Part shown: positions 24,743-34,323 of the stretch, one piece after another
How positions within the stretch are numbered: the first letter of the stretch is position 1
How the letters are laid out: every line of letters starts with the position of its first letter
Assembly (NCBI GenBank): GCA_964545045.1
Contig: CAZJEN010000015.1
Span: 12,403 to 76,402 of the forward strand
DNA length: 64,000 nt
From: SIG307 sp964545045
Lineage (GTDB): Bacteria; Bacillota; Clostridia; Lachnospirales; Lachnospiraceae
Direction: 5' to 3'
Notes under the pieces: model-generated
What the model saw: the letters and a program-made list of their open reading frames with translations, nothing else
The model's database searches: none
Told to the model about the DNA's origin: nothing
Made by a program: the position numbers and the translations under genes

Positions 24743-24771
24743 TTGTCAAGCATTCCACCTTGTGGTATAAT
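24743..24771 (+). promoter_or_regulatory. Promoter of the GH-A-like surface gene, with structured leader
   Basis: TTGTCA (24743-24748) and TATAAT (24766-24771) are separated by exactly 17 bases. The leader to the ATG at 24865 contains a hairpin with outer pairs CAAAG/CTTTG and inner GTTG/CAAC near 24799-24834. It resembles no riboswitch recognised here. Confidence 0.75.
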
Positions 24772-24864
24772 ATTCGCGAGGGCAAAGTAAATATATCTTC
24801 CAAAGCCGATAGTTGCTTGCAACCAATCAGCCTTTGAAAGTAAGCACGGAAAGGAGAAGTGTCT

Positions 24865-27348
24865 ATGAAGCAAAAAAAGAAACGTATTCTTCCTATCATT
24901 AGTGTCACTACCATCTTGCTTTTTTGTGTTGTATGCATTGTTACCCACGCTTGGTGTTCCTTGTCTCCAAACCCGGATGTTTCTGTATCCCCGGGATTTT
25001 CTTCCGGCTCCTACACTCCCGGATTAGTTCATCAAACAGAGTATACTTCTGACCTTCAACTCCCTACTACAATTCACTCTGAAGATAATTTTCAGTTTTA
25101 CTATAAAACATCGGAATATACCTATGGTATTACAAAGACCGGATACGAAGTCTTTTCGTTTTTAAACTCCGACGGCTCTGTTTTAGAAGCACTGCAAGGC
25201 GGCGGTACCTATCTGATTACCGACCGCTACGGAAAACTCCATACCGGGTCTTTAAAGCGCATCTCCCGCTATGAAACCTCCGCCTCGAATCAAATAACCG
25301 TTTATTATGTAACAAACGCCGGAGAGCAATGTACCGATTACATTTTTCACGACAACAACGTAGAAATTTCAGCTCATGTAAACTTTTCCTCTCTAATATC
25401 CGATATTGCCGCAATTCGTCTGGACCGTAAATTTATAAACGGATATATCGACAGCGAAAAAAAGGTTACCGACGACTGGGTTTTCCCTTCCAATAACGAC
25501 TTCCCTTATCGAACCTTTGACAGTTACGTACTGACAAATCAAATCGACTCTACACACAAGCTATATTCCTTTTGGCGCGGCTCCGATGCCAATCCGTTAT
25601 ACACACCGGACTACTTAACCGATACCAATTTCCACGTCACCCGGCTTCCGAGTTCCTTAACTTCGTATTCCATCAATTATACTTTGGTTTTCGAGGATCT
25701 TACAAAAGATGCGGACATGGATTATTTTGCTTTGTTTAAAGGAAAAAATTCCGAATTGGCCATTGGCATAGCGCCAAAACTCAGAACATATAGCAATACC
25801 ACGCTGTACGATACAAAAGATATTTCGTTCAACATCAATGTGTCCAACTTACACAGTACCGATGTTCCGTACAATATAAAATACTGCATTTACGACTACT
25901 ACGGAAACAAACTGCTTAACATGAAAGAAAGCCGTACTTTACCTACGACCTCCCAAGCAAACTATTCGCTTACCCCGTCGTTTGAAAAGAACGGAATTTA
26001 CTACTTAGAAACTACAGTCACTTACCTGGGCAAAGAATACCGCGAACTGTATCCGTTTATCATATACGAACACCATGATTATCAGTTCACCGCTACCAGC
26101 CCGTTCGGCGTTTCCGGCGTTCGCTTCAACCATTATCAGCCGAATGATGACACAGTATTTCTTGCACAGGAAATGGGTCTTGCAAATATGAGAGTGTGCA
26201 TTTCCCTTCCGGACTATATCGGAACCGATTACTCTCTTTTGCAAAACTACTTATCACAATTACGCAGCGGTGGAACAAAAATAACCGGCCAATATCTGCT
26301 TAGCTCAGATTGGACAGTTCCCAACGACACCTCTCGCTATGCTTCGGAACTGGCAGATGTTCTCTCCGCTGTAAGCTTCTATTTAGACGACTGTGAAATC
26401 GGCAATGAAAACAATCTCAAATACAACTACTTAGGAATGGATGCCGCCATGAACTTATACATGGAGAAACAGTTTAATCCTACCTATTCCATTGTTACCG
26501 AAGATTACGGTCTCCCGATTATAGGTGCCGGCGTTTATCTTTCGAAAACCGATTGGTTAGAGGCTGCTATCGCAACGGGATTATGGGATTCCACGTCCAT
26601 ACTGTCAACGCATGCATATTCCTTCCCGCACAGCCCGGATATTACCGACAATCCGACCATCGATCATAGTTTTGAAAGTGCATTAAACCGCATCCGGAAG
26701 TTTATGGACGCCCACGGAGATAAAACCTGGTACTTATCCGAATTCGGGTATCCGACCACTCCGGGTAACGCTTCCGGCCTGTTTTCCGGATCCGACTTAC
26801 GCAGCCAGGCAGACTATACCATTCGTGAATTCATATTAGGCCTGTCCTACGGCGTAGATGTATTGGAATCCTATGCCCTTTACGACGGCGTGAACACTAC
26901 GTTGGGATCTTTGGATAACAACTGCGAATACCATTACGGTATGTTCTACAGCCAAGATTATTACGGACGCATTATGCCGAAGCCGTTGGTTATGTCCTAT
27001 ATTTCCATGACACAAACACTGGACGGCTATTTATCCTGTACCGAAATCTCGGATGTTTCTCCGACTTCAAGAGTGTTTGAAGTAAAACTACAGCAATCGG
27101 ATGCTCCGTTATATGTAGCTTGGTCCAACTGCAAGCCGCTCTCTACGGACAAAACATATTCCAGGACCCCGGGACTTCCTTGGGAAAACCAATGGACCGG
27201 CAAAGAAAAATTAACCTTCCAAACCGATACATATGTAGAAGTAATTGATTCTCAGGGTAACAGCACAACCTATTATCCGAGCAAAGGTGTTGTTACCGTA
27301 CCGATTACCGGCGAACCCGTATTTATTAAAAATGCCACATTAAACTAA
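24865..27348 (+). CDS. Secreted glycoside hydrolase-like protein (clan GH-A fold suspected)
   Basis: About 827 residues. An N-terminal membrane/signal segment (about residues 6-26) precedes a beta-rich first half. A TIM-barrel-like second half shows DDCEIGNENN (candidate acid/base Glu) and TWYLSEFGYPTTPGN (candidate nucleophile Glu), the spacing and form of clan GH-A glycosidases. ESYALYDGVNTTLGS lies between. It may cut or trim polysaccharide outside the cell. It is oriented against the polysaccharide operon, with its own promoter, and ends in a bidirectional terminator. ATG at 24865 with AAGGAG is preferred to GTG at 24859. Family assignment is from motifs only. Confidence 0.6.
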   Translation: MKQKKKRILPIISVTTILLFCVVCIVTHAWCSLSPNPDVSVSPGFSSGSYTPGLVHQTEYTSDLQLPTTIHSEDNFQFYYKTSEYTYGITKTGYEVFSFLNSDGSVLEALQGGGTYLITDRYGKLHTGSLKRISRYETSASNQITVYYVTNAGEQCTDYIFHDNNVEISAHVNFSSLISDIAAIRLDRKFINGYIDSEKKVTDDWVFPSNNDFPYRTFDSYVLTNQIDSTHKLYSFWRGSDANPLYTPDYLTDTNFHVTRLPSSLTSYSINYTLVFEDLTKDADMDYFALFKGKNSELAIGIAPKLRTYSNTTLYDTKDISFNINVSNLHSTDVPYNIKYCIYDYYGNKLLNMKESRTLPTTSQANYSLTPSFEKNGIYYLETTVTYLGKEYRELYPFIIYEHHDYQFTATSPFGVSGVRFNHYQPNDDTVFLAQEMGLANMRVCISLPDYIGTDYSLLQNYLSQLRSGGTKITGQYLLSSDWTVPNDTSRYASELADVLSAVSFYLDDCEIGNENNLKYNYLGMDAAMNLYMEKQFNPTYSIVTEDYGLPIIGAGVYLSKTDWLEAAIATGLWDSTSILSTHAYSFPHSPDITDNPTIDHSFESALNRIRKFMDAHGDKTWYLSEFGYPTTPGNASGLFSGSDLRSQADYTIREFILGLSYGVDVLESYALYDGVNTTLGSLDNNCEYHYGMFYSQDYYGRIMPKPLVMSYISMTQTLDGYLSCTEISDVSPTSRVFEVKLQQSDAPLYVAWSNCKPLSTDKTYSRTPGLPWENQWTGKEKLTFQTDTYVEVIDSQGNSTTYYPSKGVVTVPITGEPVFIKNATLN

Positions 27349-27353
27349 TATAC

Positions 27354-27388
27354 AAAAATGCCGCCCTCCTAAGGAGAGCGGCATTTTT
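27354..27388. terminator. Bidirectional terminator between convergent genes
   Basis: A near-perfect hairpin (AAAAATGCCGC paired with GCGGCATTTTT, one mismatch in the upper stem) has T-runs on both strands, placed between the convergent GH-like gene and AMP-ligase gene. Confidence 0.85.
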
Positions 27389-27395
27389 CTCTTAT

Positions 27396-28841
27396 TTACA
27401 CACGCTTAATCTTTCCGGTTGACGTTTTCTCAAACGGTTCCTTTCGAAATACCGTCTTCTGAACCCGATGATAACTCGGAACACTTCGATTATAAATCTT
27501 AATATATTTTTCTACTTTATTACAAATCTCCTCCGTTGCATTCTCTCCGCACCAAATATGTGCGACAATCATATCATCTTCGCCTTTTACCACCACTTCA
27601 TTAATTTCTTCACACATATTGAGCTGTGCTTCTATCGCCTCCGGGCTGACATTTTCTCCGTTGGACAAAATAATGATATTCTTAATTCGACCTACAATGG
27701 ACAAAAAACCGTCTTCATCAAACCGTCCAACATCACCGGTATGATACCAGCCGTCCTGTACCGCTTCCATTGTCTCTTTCTCGTTTCCGATATAGCCAAG
27801 CATAACATTCTTACCACGTATAAGGATTTCTCCTTCATCCGACAATTTAATCTCGTTCCAGGTTCCTGGCTTACCTACAGTACCGTTTCGAATCTCGGTC
27901 CTTGAGCTATATGTAACCGGTCCGCTTGTTTCTGTTGCTCCGTAACTGGAATAAGTCGCAATGTTTCGAGCCGTCAAATATGCAACGGTTTCCATATTCT
28001 GCGGTGCCGCACCACTGTAAATACATTCAAATCCGCCAAGATCCAACAGCCCCTGTTTGCTTCGATTTACCAAAAGAGAAGTAAACGCCGGCACAGAGAC
28101 AACTTCCGTCGGACGGAACCATTCTATATCCCGAAGGCCCTCTTTCATATTGGATATACACATTTCCACTCCGAAGCCTACACTAAGCTGTACCACAGAA
28201 ATACCGGCCACATGATAAAGAGGAAACAATAACATACATTTCTCGGTTAAAAACTCTTTTCTCGGCAAAAATGCGTAATGTGAAAGCAAAACATATTTGC
28301 TCAGGCAGGTACTGCCCGAAGTCAAAAGTACAAGCGCCGGGTCCTCCGGCTTTGCCTCTCCGGAATAGGAAAATGACATTTCCTCATTCTCTATCCAGTT
28401 CCGGATAGTTGCCCCTTCGCCATCACCTTTGCTTAACACGCAGGAAACAGCAGACTTATTGGCATATTCCTCCACTACCTCATAATTATCTTCTCCGGTC
28501 ACAAGTAATGCCGGCGGCATGGTTACAAATGCACGATCCACCTCTGCCTGGGACATATCCAAATTAAGCATAACCGCAATGGCCCCCACCGAGACAGTCG
28601 CATACATTGTCACTATAATCTCATACTCCTGTCTTCCTTCAATAGCCACATACTTTCCCCGCAAATCCATAGTGTCGAAATGCCCGGCCACCGTATGAAC
28701 ATCCTTCAAAAACTTCCGATAGCTGACCTTTTTCTCTTCTCCCCGTTCCATATACGCAAATAAATTCTTATCTCCGTACTCATCGCACGCCTTTTTAATC
28801 AATTCATACAACGTTAATCCATACCATTTTTCGTGATTCAT
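27396..28841 (-). CDS. AMP-forming ligase (acyl-CoA synthetase superfamily)
   Basis: A 481-residue ANL-superfamily enzyme that activates a carboxylate with ATP and loads it on a thiol. Visible are the P-loop LLTSGSTCLSK, motif YSSYGATETSGP, GDVGRFDEDGF and the C-terminal hinge and catalytic Lys in KTSTGKIKRV. Substrate could be a fatty acid, hydroxy acid or amino acid. The presence of a carrier protein gene (36786-37013) and an acyltransferase (37043-38041) in the same cluster suggests the acyl group is delivered to the polysaccharide. Its start is 20 bases from the flippase stop. Confidence 0.85.
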   Translation of the reverse strand: MNHEKWYGLTLYELIKKACDEYGDKNLFAYMERGEEKKVSYRKFLKDVHTVAGHFDTMDLRGKYVAIEGRQEYEIIVTMYATVSVGAIAVMLNLDMSQAEVDRAFVTMPPALLVTGEDNYEVVEEYANKSAVSCVLSKGDGEGATIRNWIENEEMSFSYSGEAKPEDPALVLLTSGSTCLSKYVLLSHYAFLPRKEFLTEKCMLLFPLYHVAGISVVQLSVGFGVEMCISNMKEGLRDIEWFRPTEVVSVPAFTSLLVNRSKQGLLDLGGFECIYSGAAPQNMETVAYLTARNIATYSSYGATETSGPVTYSSRTEIRNGTVGKPGTWNEIKLSDEGEILIRGKNVMLGYIGNEKETMEAVQDGWYHTGDVGRFDEDGFLSIVGRIKNIIILSNGENVSPEAIEAQLNMCEEINEVVVKGEDDMIVAHIWCGENATEEICNKVEKYIKIYNRSVPSYHRVQKTVFRKEPFEKTSTGKIKRV

Positions 28842-28861
28842 AGTTTATATCCTCTCTCGTA

Positions 28862-30280
28862 TTAATGTATCATTCGCTTCATATCAGACAAACACGTTTT
28901 CATCTTTTTTCTACGGAAAATCATGTAGCCGACTAACAGCACCGCATAAATTCCTATCGCCGGAAGCTCGTCAAGGAACCAATTCGTCAACATAAATACC
29001 AAAATCAAAACCGTTTCCCATAGGTTATCTTTTAACACATCGTACTCCACATAATTTTTTAGCATATACTCGGCAAAATGAGCCTTAAATGCCAATAACA
29101 CAACAATCAGTACAATGGCCAGCTTCAGACTTCCTATTCCGTATACTACAGACACCGTCAGTACCACACTCAGTAATACACTGATCAAATTACCCTTTAA
29201 CTGCAACTGCTCTTTTCGCAGTGCTTTAAAATAGGTGCCCAACAACACCATATACCTTGTTTCAAAAATACAAATCGGCAAAAGAACCGCCAAATATCGA
29301 AAGCTCTCTTCATATTGCGGCAGCCAAATCTGCAACACCATCTTCATCGGAACATAGAAAAGCAACACGCACAGCAAGGATGTGGAAAGGATTTCTCTTA
29401 GCATTCCGTACATTTTTAGCATCTTATCCTGAGGCATGCGTTTTAACATCGGAAAAATCACAACACTAACCGCCGCAATAAACGTAATAATCATATTTAC
29501 CATACTAAGTGCCAGCGAAACCTTTCCGAATACCAAATTGCCCCAGCGATTCTCTATAGAAAATCTGACAAATCCCACAATCAACTGTCCGGCCACTCCG
29601 GCCACCAACAACTTATATCCGCAACCGATTAACTCTTTACTTTCCTTTACAATTCCGCGTATGCTATCCGGGCGAACAAACACCATCCCCCGCCCGATCC
29701 ACAGAGCCAGCAGCAAGGACAGCGCTCTGGCAAGAAGCTCCGCATAAATAAAATATACAAACTGCCATTTCTTAAGAAACAAAAACAGAAGGGAAAACAG
29801 CAAAAACAGAACCCGCTCACTGGTTGCTATCTTGGCATACTCCCGTATTCTGTTGGTAGCCTGCAATACCATCTGTATATAATAACGCAAAATATCCAAA
29901 ATGGCCGATACCGCCGCCAACGTCAGCAGCTGCACTTTAATATCATCCTGCACCAAAAGGAGAACCGCCACCGAAAAAAGCACATTTACAATCAGTTCAT
30001 AAATTGCCAATGTCCAAAACTGACCTGCCATCTTATTCGCCGGCAACTCGTCATACTCCATGCCACCATATTTTAAATACGTACCCTCACACCATCCCAG
30101 AGAGGTATAGGCCAGATATGTAAAATAAAACAAGTATAGCTGCCAATAACTGTAATCTGCCTCACCCAAAAACTTAGGCAAAATCAGCGTCAACAAAAAG
30201 GTAATAATAATCCGGGATGCATTTACTGTCATACTGCTGAATATGTTCCCGATAAAACGACTCACTTTTTTATTTACCAT
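28862..30280 (-). CDS. Polysaccharide flippase (Wzx/MATE type)
   Basis: A 472-residue protein with 12-14 hydrophobic helices of the oligosaccharide flippase superfamily. The N-terminus (SRFIGNIFSSMTVNASRIII) and the pattern of helix pairs are typical. It would move lipid-linked repeat units across the membrane. It lies directly after the Wzy-like gene in an operon and before the AMP ligase. Confidence 0.88.
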   Translation of the reverse strand: MVNKKVSRFIGNIFSSMTVNASRIIITFLLTLILPKFLGEADYSYWQLYLFYFTYLAYTSLGWCEGTYLKYGGMEYDELPANKMAGQFWTLAIYELIVNVLFSVAVLLLVQDDIKVQLLTLAAVSAILDILRYYIQMVLQATNRIREYAKIATSERVLFLLFSLLFLFLKKWQFVYFIYAELLARALSLLLALWIGRGMVFVRPDSIRGIVKESKELIGCGYKLLVAGVAGQLIVGFVRFSIENRWGNLVFGKVSLALSMVNMIITFIAAVSVVIFPMLKRMPQDKMLKMYGMLREILSTSLLCVLLFYVPMKMVLQIWLPQYEESFRYLAVLLPICIFETRYMVLLGTYFKALRKEQLQLKGNLISVLLSVVLTVSVVYGIGSLKLAIVLIVVLLAFKAHFAEYMLKNYVEYDVLKDNLWETVLILVFMLTNWFLDELPAIGIYAVLLVGYMIFRRKKMKTCLSDMKRMIH

Positions 30281-30303
30281 GCCATCTCCCTCTTACTCAT
30301 CCA

Positions 30304-31359
30304 TTACTTTGAAAAAATGGTCTGATACGGTATTACATCATAAAAGCCGCAAATATATACATTGTATAACAGCTTTACCAGCAAAAGGAGTGTTATAAGA
30401 ATATATACCACTATTCTTCTGTTCCTTTCTTGTTCACGCAACACCATTTTCGGCAACGATATAATCGAAATAATTTCAAACGCCGAGGCAATTCGCGATA
30501 CCTGAGGAATAAATCCCGTACACAACAAGCTGATTACACATAGTAGCTGCATATTTACCATGCAGGAATAAGATTTATCATCCTCCCCACCTACCAACAA
30601 ATAATATTCATGCAATACTAAGATTAGGAAACTGATTAAAAATCCCGCAAGCAAAAAATCGTTGGATGCATACGAAGAATCAAAATACCAGCCATAGGAA
30701 GTAAGTGAAATAATCTTAACCAACAGCACTTTTAAAACAGGCATACATACAAGCGTTACTACAAAAGCAATAATATGTTTCTTTAAATCCGCTTTCCATT
30801 TATACAAGAAATACACCGCTAAATATACTAATGAACTGATATGAAATCCTGTAGCGATGATAATCCAGATAAAATATTTTTTCCACTTCTCCTGACGAGC
30901 ATATTGATATGCATACAAAAAGATGCACATTGCAATTCCCTGACGTATCTGATTTAAGGAATTAAAATAGAACGTCGATAGAAAAAACAGAAGAATACTA
31001 AACGGAATATATTTTGACTGCTTATAAACAGCCAAAAATACAAACACCAAACCCAACAGTGCAGAAATCACGAACAACCACTGAGAATCCTTGGACAACG
31101 TATAAATCAACTTATTTAACAAATTAAATAGCGGTTCCTTAAAGCTATTTTCACCACTATTAATTGCAAAAAAATACTCATCATAAATCATCCAGTCTGT
31201 TCCGACCCTATATCGAATTGCCGACACAATAAAGAACGGCAAAAAAGAGAGCACAGCAAACACACGATAAGAATTTCTACATTCTTGTACGTCTCTGATA
31301 CGTCCTGCACAGGACGCAAAAAAAAGCGATATTACAAGCATTATTAAATATACAATCAT
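30304..31359 (-). CDS. EpsG/Wzy-family polysaccharide polymerase
   Basis: A 351-residue protein with about 10 membrane helices and the EpsG-family pattern: RYRVGTDWMIYDEYFFAI near residue 50 and NQIRQGIAMCIFLYAYQYAR in the middle. It would polymerise repeat units at the outer face of the membrane. Placed between glycosyltransferase and flippase genes. Confidence 0.88.
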   Translation of the reverse strand: MIVYLIMLVISLFFASCAGRIRDVQECRNSYRVFAVLSFLPFFIVSAIRYRVGTDWMIYDEYFFAINSGENSFKEPLFNLLNKLIYTLSKDSQWLFVISALLGLVFVFLAVYKQSKYIPFSILLFFLSTFYFNSLNQIRQGIAMCIFLYAYQYARQEKWKKYFIWIIIATGFHISSLVYLAVYFLYKWKADLKKHIIAFVVTLVCMPVLKVLLVKIISLTSYGWYFDSSYASNDFLLAGFLISFLILVLHEYYLLVGGEDDKSYSCMVNMQLLCVISLLCTGFIPQVSRIASAFEIISIISLPKMVLREQERNRRIVVYILITLLLLVKLLYNVYICGFYDVIPYQTIFSK

Positions 31360-31404
31360 ATGATCTCCTCGCTCTTACACTGTGTGTCTCCGGATGCTTC
31401 CGCA

Positions 31405-32412
31405 TCACTTTCCCAACTGCTTCCAATTCTTTAATCCATAGAACAACTTATAGCTAATGCCCGAAAGCAGCAATGCAGCTTTTGTTCCTTTTCTGGTTCT
31501 CTTATCCTTCAAAACACGCTTGCGGTACTTATCAATATTACCCTCAATTCTCAGACGTTCTTGCTTATACTCCTCACTTTGCGGTATTTGCAAATAGATG
31601 TGAAAGTTAGCCCTTACATACTTAGAACACATAGCTGCACTTACTTCCGGGTAGTTTGTCAGAATATATTCCTCCATCTCATCCGCAACATCAATCAAAT
31701 CCATTTTCTTCCGTGAAAACGTCTTTAATGTAGTTCCCGTATCTCTCAGCAAATAATGATATCCGTTGTAATCGGAATATACCACCTTATTTACCCTTTC
31801 GAACACTTTATAAATAATTGCAATATCCTCGTAAATATTGCCCAACGGAAATCTAATCTGCTCGAATAACTCCGCACGATATAACTTTGCCCACATGGCA
31901 GTGTCATAATCCTCCTGATAAAACAGCTTATTCAAAGCCTCTGTTTTATCATAGCTTACACTCCCCTTTACCGTATCGGACGCTACAATCCGGGATACCG
32001 TTTCGTTTTTCCATCCGCAAATCGAGATATCGGCATTTTCCGCGTACATGGCATCATACAATACTTCGATAAAATTTGCATCGATCAAATCATCACTGTC
32101 CACAAACGTAATCAGCTCTCCCCTGCATACATCCAGTGCCACGTTTCTTGCAGAAGCCGCGCCGCCGTTTTCTTTATGGATATAACGTACTCTGGCATCC
32201 CTCTCCGACCAGATCTTACAACGTTCTCCGGAAGTATCCGTAGACCCGTCATCTACCAATAAAATTTCGATGTTCTCGTAAGTCTGCTCTACCATACTCT
32301 GCACACTGAGGTCAACGTACTCCTCCACGTTATAGACCGGCACCACAATGCTTATCAAAGGCTTTGTATTTTTATTTTCTGTTTTTACACATTCTGCGAT
32401 ATTCTCCGGCAT
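31405..32412 (-). CDS. Family 2 glycosyltransferase
   Basis: About 335 residues of the GT-A fold: the opening ISIVVPVYNVEEYVDLSVQS, the nucleotide-sugar site ILLVDDGSTD, and the metal motif VDSDD in LITFVDSDDLID, with a later YEDIAIIYKVFE segment typical of EpsJ/WaaB-like transferases. ATG at 32412 overlaps the upstream gene by about 40 bases and has GGGAG close by; the frame opens with TTG at 32433. It adds a sugar to the exopolysaccharide repeat unit. Confidence 0.88.
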   Translation of the reverse strand: MPENIAECVKTENKNTKPLISIVVPVYNVEEYVDLSVQSMVEQTYENIEILLVDDGSTDTSGERCKIWSERDARVRYIHKENGGAASARNVALDVCRGELITFVDSDDLIDANFIEVLYDAMYAENADISICGWKNETVSRIVASDTVKGSVSYDKTEALNKLFYQEDYDTAMWAKLYRAELFEQIRFPLGNIYEDIAIIYKVFERVNKVVYSDYNGYHYLLRDTGTTLKTFSRKKMDLIDVADEMEEYILTNYPEVSAAMCSKYVRANFHIYLQIPQSEEYKQERLRIEGNIDKYRKRVLKDKRTRKGTKAALLLSGISYKLFYGLKNWKQLGK

Positions 32413-33448
32413 ACTTTTCTCCCATGTTTGCAATATTATAGCAGTTTACGATATCTGTATGTGCCTTTTCTCTGAGATCCTTTTCCATTGCAAGAGAATG
32501 CTCCATACGACGCAATATCTCTACACACTCCTCAGCATCCCGGACAATATAACCGTTCTTTCCGTGTTCGATTACATCCCGGTTACCCACCACATCCGTT
32601 ACAATACAAATTTTCTTTAAATACATCGCCTCTAAAAGAGAAATCGGCAAACCTTCCCATAAAGACAAAAGCAGAAATACATCCGCTTTATTCAAAAGCT
32701 CCAATGTCTCTTCCCGTAACTTCCAACCGGTTCTCTCGATATTCGGAGCCGTCAAAGATGCATCCATATCACCTTCGCCAACCCATAAAAAGTCAGCCTC
32801 CGGCATCCCAAGAGCCACTTTATTAAACATTTCCGGGTTTTTCTGATAACAAACTCTTCCGATGGTTGCCACCAATAATTTGTCCGAGGAACGTTCTTCC
32901 TGCGGATTCGGCAACACACTGTAATCGATGCCGTTGCTGATACAGACGGCCTTTCTGGAAACCTTTTGCGCAGCTTCCCATTCTCCTTTAGAACAACCTG
33001 CAGTCAATGCATTGCTTCGTCCGGCCACCCACTCAATTCCGTAATATATCATACGCTTTATAAAGGAATCATCTTTCTTCATAAACGCATATCCGTGAGG
33101 CGTATAAAGGGTCGGTATCTTTCGATTGTTCAAAAAAACACGTCCCAAAAATCCGGCCTTGGCAGAGTGCAGATGAATCACATCCGGCCTTTCCTGCTTT
33201 ACAATACCTCGAATTTCAAAGCCTGCCGCAAAATCATTGAACGGATTAATGCTTCTTTGAAAATGTTTTACTTCAATAAATTTTATTTTCTTATCAAAGC
33301 GTTCCAAAAAATCGGCCGGCGTTTGCGGTCTCAAGGCATACGCTACCACAATTTCAAATTCTTCGGACGTCTGCTTTAACAGCGCTTCCATAAACGTATA
33401 TACCCCACCACCGAATGCTTCTACAATATGTAAGATTTTCATGCCCAT
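32372..33448 (-). CDS. Family 4 glycosyltransferase
   Basis: A 358-residue GT-B enzyme with N-terminal ILHIVEAFGGGVYTFMEALL, mid-region IHLHSAKAGFLGRV and the C-terminal donor site LSLWEGLPISLLEAMYLKK. The latter carries the two conserved Glu of the EX7E motif. It is the first gene of the glycosyltransferase-Wzy-Wzx operon, with divergent transcription from the phosphoesterase gene. Confidence 0.9.
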   Translation of the reverse strand: MGMKILHIVEAFGGGVYTFMEALLKQTSEEFEIVVAYALRPQTPADFLERFDKKIKFIEVKHFQRSINPFNDFAAGFEIRGIVKQERPDVIHLHSAKAGFLGRVFLNNRKIPTLYTPHGYAFMKKDDSFIKRMIYYGIEWVAGRSNALTAGCSKGEWEAAQKVSRKAVCISNGIDYSVLPNPQEERSSDKLLVATIGRVCYQKNPEMFNKVALGMPEADFLWVGEGDMDASLTAPNIERTGWKLREETLELLNKADVFLLLSLWEGLPISLLEAMYLKKICIVTDVVGNRDVIEHGKNGYIVRDAEECVEILRRMEHSLAMEKDLREKAHTDIVNCYNIANMGEKYAGEYRRMCKNRK

Positions 33449-33449
33449 C

Positions 33450-33478
33450 TTGCCTCACTCTGTGTTTTATGCTATGAT
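33450..33478 (+). promoter_or_regulatory. Promoter for the metallophosphoesterase gene
   Basis: TTGCCT (33450-33455) and TATGAT (33473-33478), 17 bases apart, lie 30 bases upstream of the phosphoesterase ATG. It abuts the start codon of the divergent glycosyltransferase gene. Confidence 0.5.
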
Positions 33479-33507
33479 ATAGCTACTGTTAAGAAAGGAG
33501 TACTGCT

Positions 33508-34323
33508 ATGAAGAAGAAAAAAAGAATCTTCCTGCTTCTTATTCCGATCGCACTTATCTATATCATAATCGGCTTTCAAAACGATTTACAAATTACTCAT
33601 TACGATTACTACAACAAAAAAATCCCTGCTTCCTTCGAGGGTTTTAAAATCTTGCAAATTACCGACCTGCATTGTAAGTCCTTCGGTTCCGCCCAGTCCG
33701 AATTAATCGAAAAAATCCATGCCTGTCAGCCGGATATTATTGTCATGACCGGAGATATTATCGATAAGGATTCCACATCCGTACAACCTGTGTATGACCT
33801 GATTGCAGGCCTCAACCGGCAATATCCGATTTATTATGTTTCCGGCAATCATGAGTTGGAATATTCTGCTGCCAAATGCTACAGCGAAATGCTGGATATT
33901 TTCCTCTCCTACCAAGTCACTTTATTGGATGACCAATCTGCAGAAATTCAGAAAGGCGACTCCATCATTTCCCTTTACGGTCAAAAATTCCGTTCCCGGT
34001 ATGTCGTTCAATATCTCGAACAACCGGACACGGAACAATTTAATATTTTACTCTACCATGCTGCCGATTTTTTTGACCTGATTGCACCGTTTCAGTACGA
34101 CCTTGTATTTTCCGGTCACCTGCACGGCGGTGCCATCCGTCTCCCTTTTTTCGGGGGAGTATTTGCACCCGGAGGTACATTCTTCCCGGACTACGACAAA
34201 GGCATGTATGTGGAAGCTAATTCTACCCTTATCTCCGGTGCGGGACTCGGAGAATCCCGAATCCCTCGTTTTTACAACGACCCGGAGCTGGTTCTTGTCA
34301 CTCTGCATTCTAGCGCTGAGTAA
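33508..34323 (+). CDS. Membrane-anchored calcineurin-like metallophosphoesterase
   Basis: A 271-residue protein with an N-terminal membrane anchor (residues 7-23). Metal-binding motifs are in order: ITDLHCKSFG, VMTGDIID, SGNHELE, LLYHAADFFD and SGHLHGGAIRL. These are the five conserved blocks of the YkuE/UDP-lyso-lipid-type metallophosphoesterases. It may hydrolyse a phosphodiester on the outer membrane face or a lipid-linked precursor; the substrate is unknown. It is on the plus strand inside the minus-strand cluster and converges with the Wzz gene with a 14-base overlap of stops. It could have its own role in wall or polysaccharide metabolism. Confidence 0.88.
   Translation: MKKKKRIFLLLIPIALIYIIIGFQNDLQITHYDYYNKKIPASFEGFKILQITDLHCKSFGSAQSELIEKIHACQPDIIVMTGDIIDKDSTSVQPVYDLIAGLNRQYPIYYVSGNHELEYSAAKCYSEMLDIFLSYQVTLLDDQSAEIQKGDSIISLYGQKFRSRYVVQYLEQPDTEQFNILLYHAADFFDLIAPFQYDLVFSGHLHGGAIRLPFFGGVFAPGGTFFPDYDKGMYVEANSTLISGAGLGESRIPRFYNDPELVLVTLHSSAE

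Noticed and set aside
24780..24860. Riboswitch before the glycosidase-like gene
   Set aside because: Hairpins are present but none of the conserved cores of known riboswitches was recognised.
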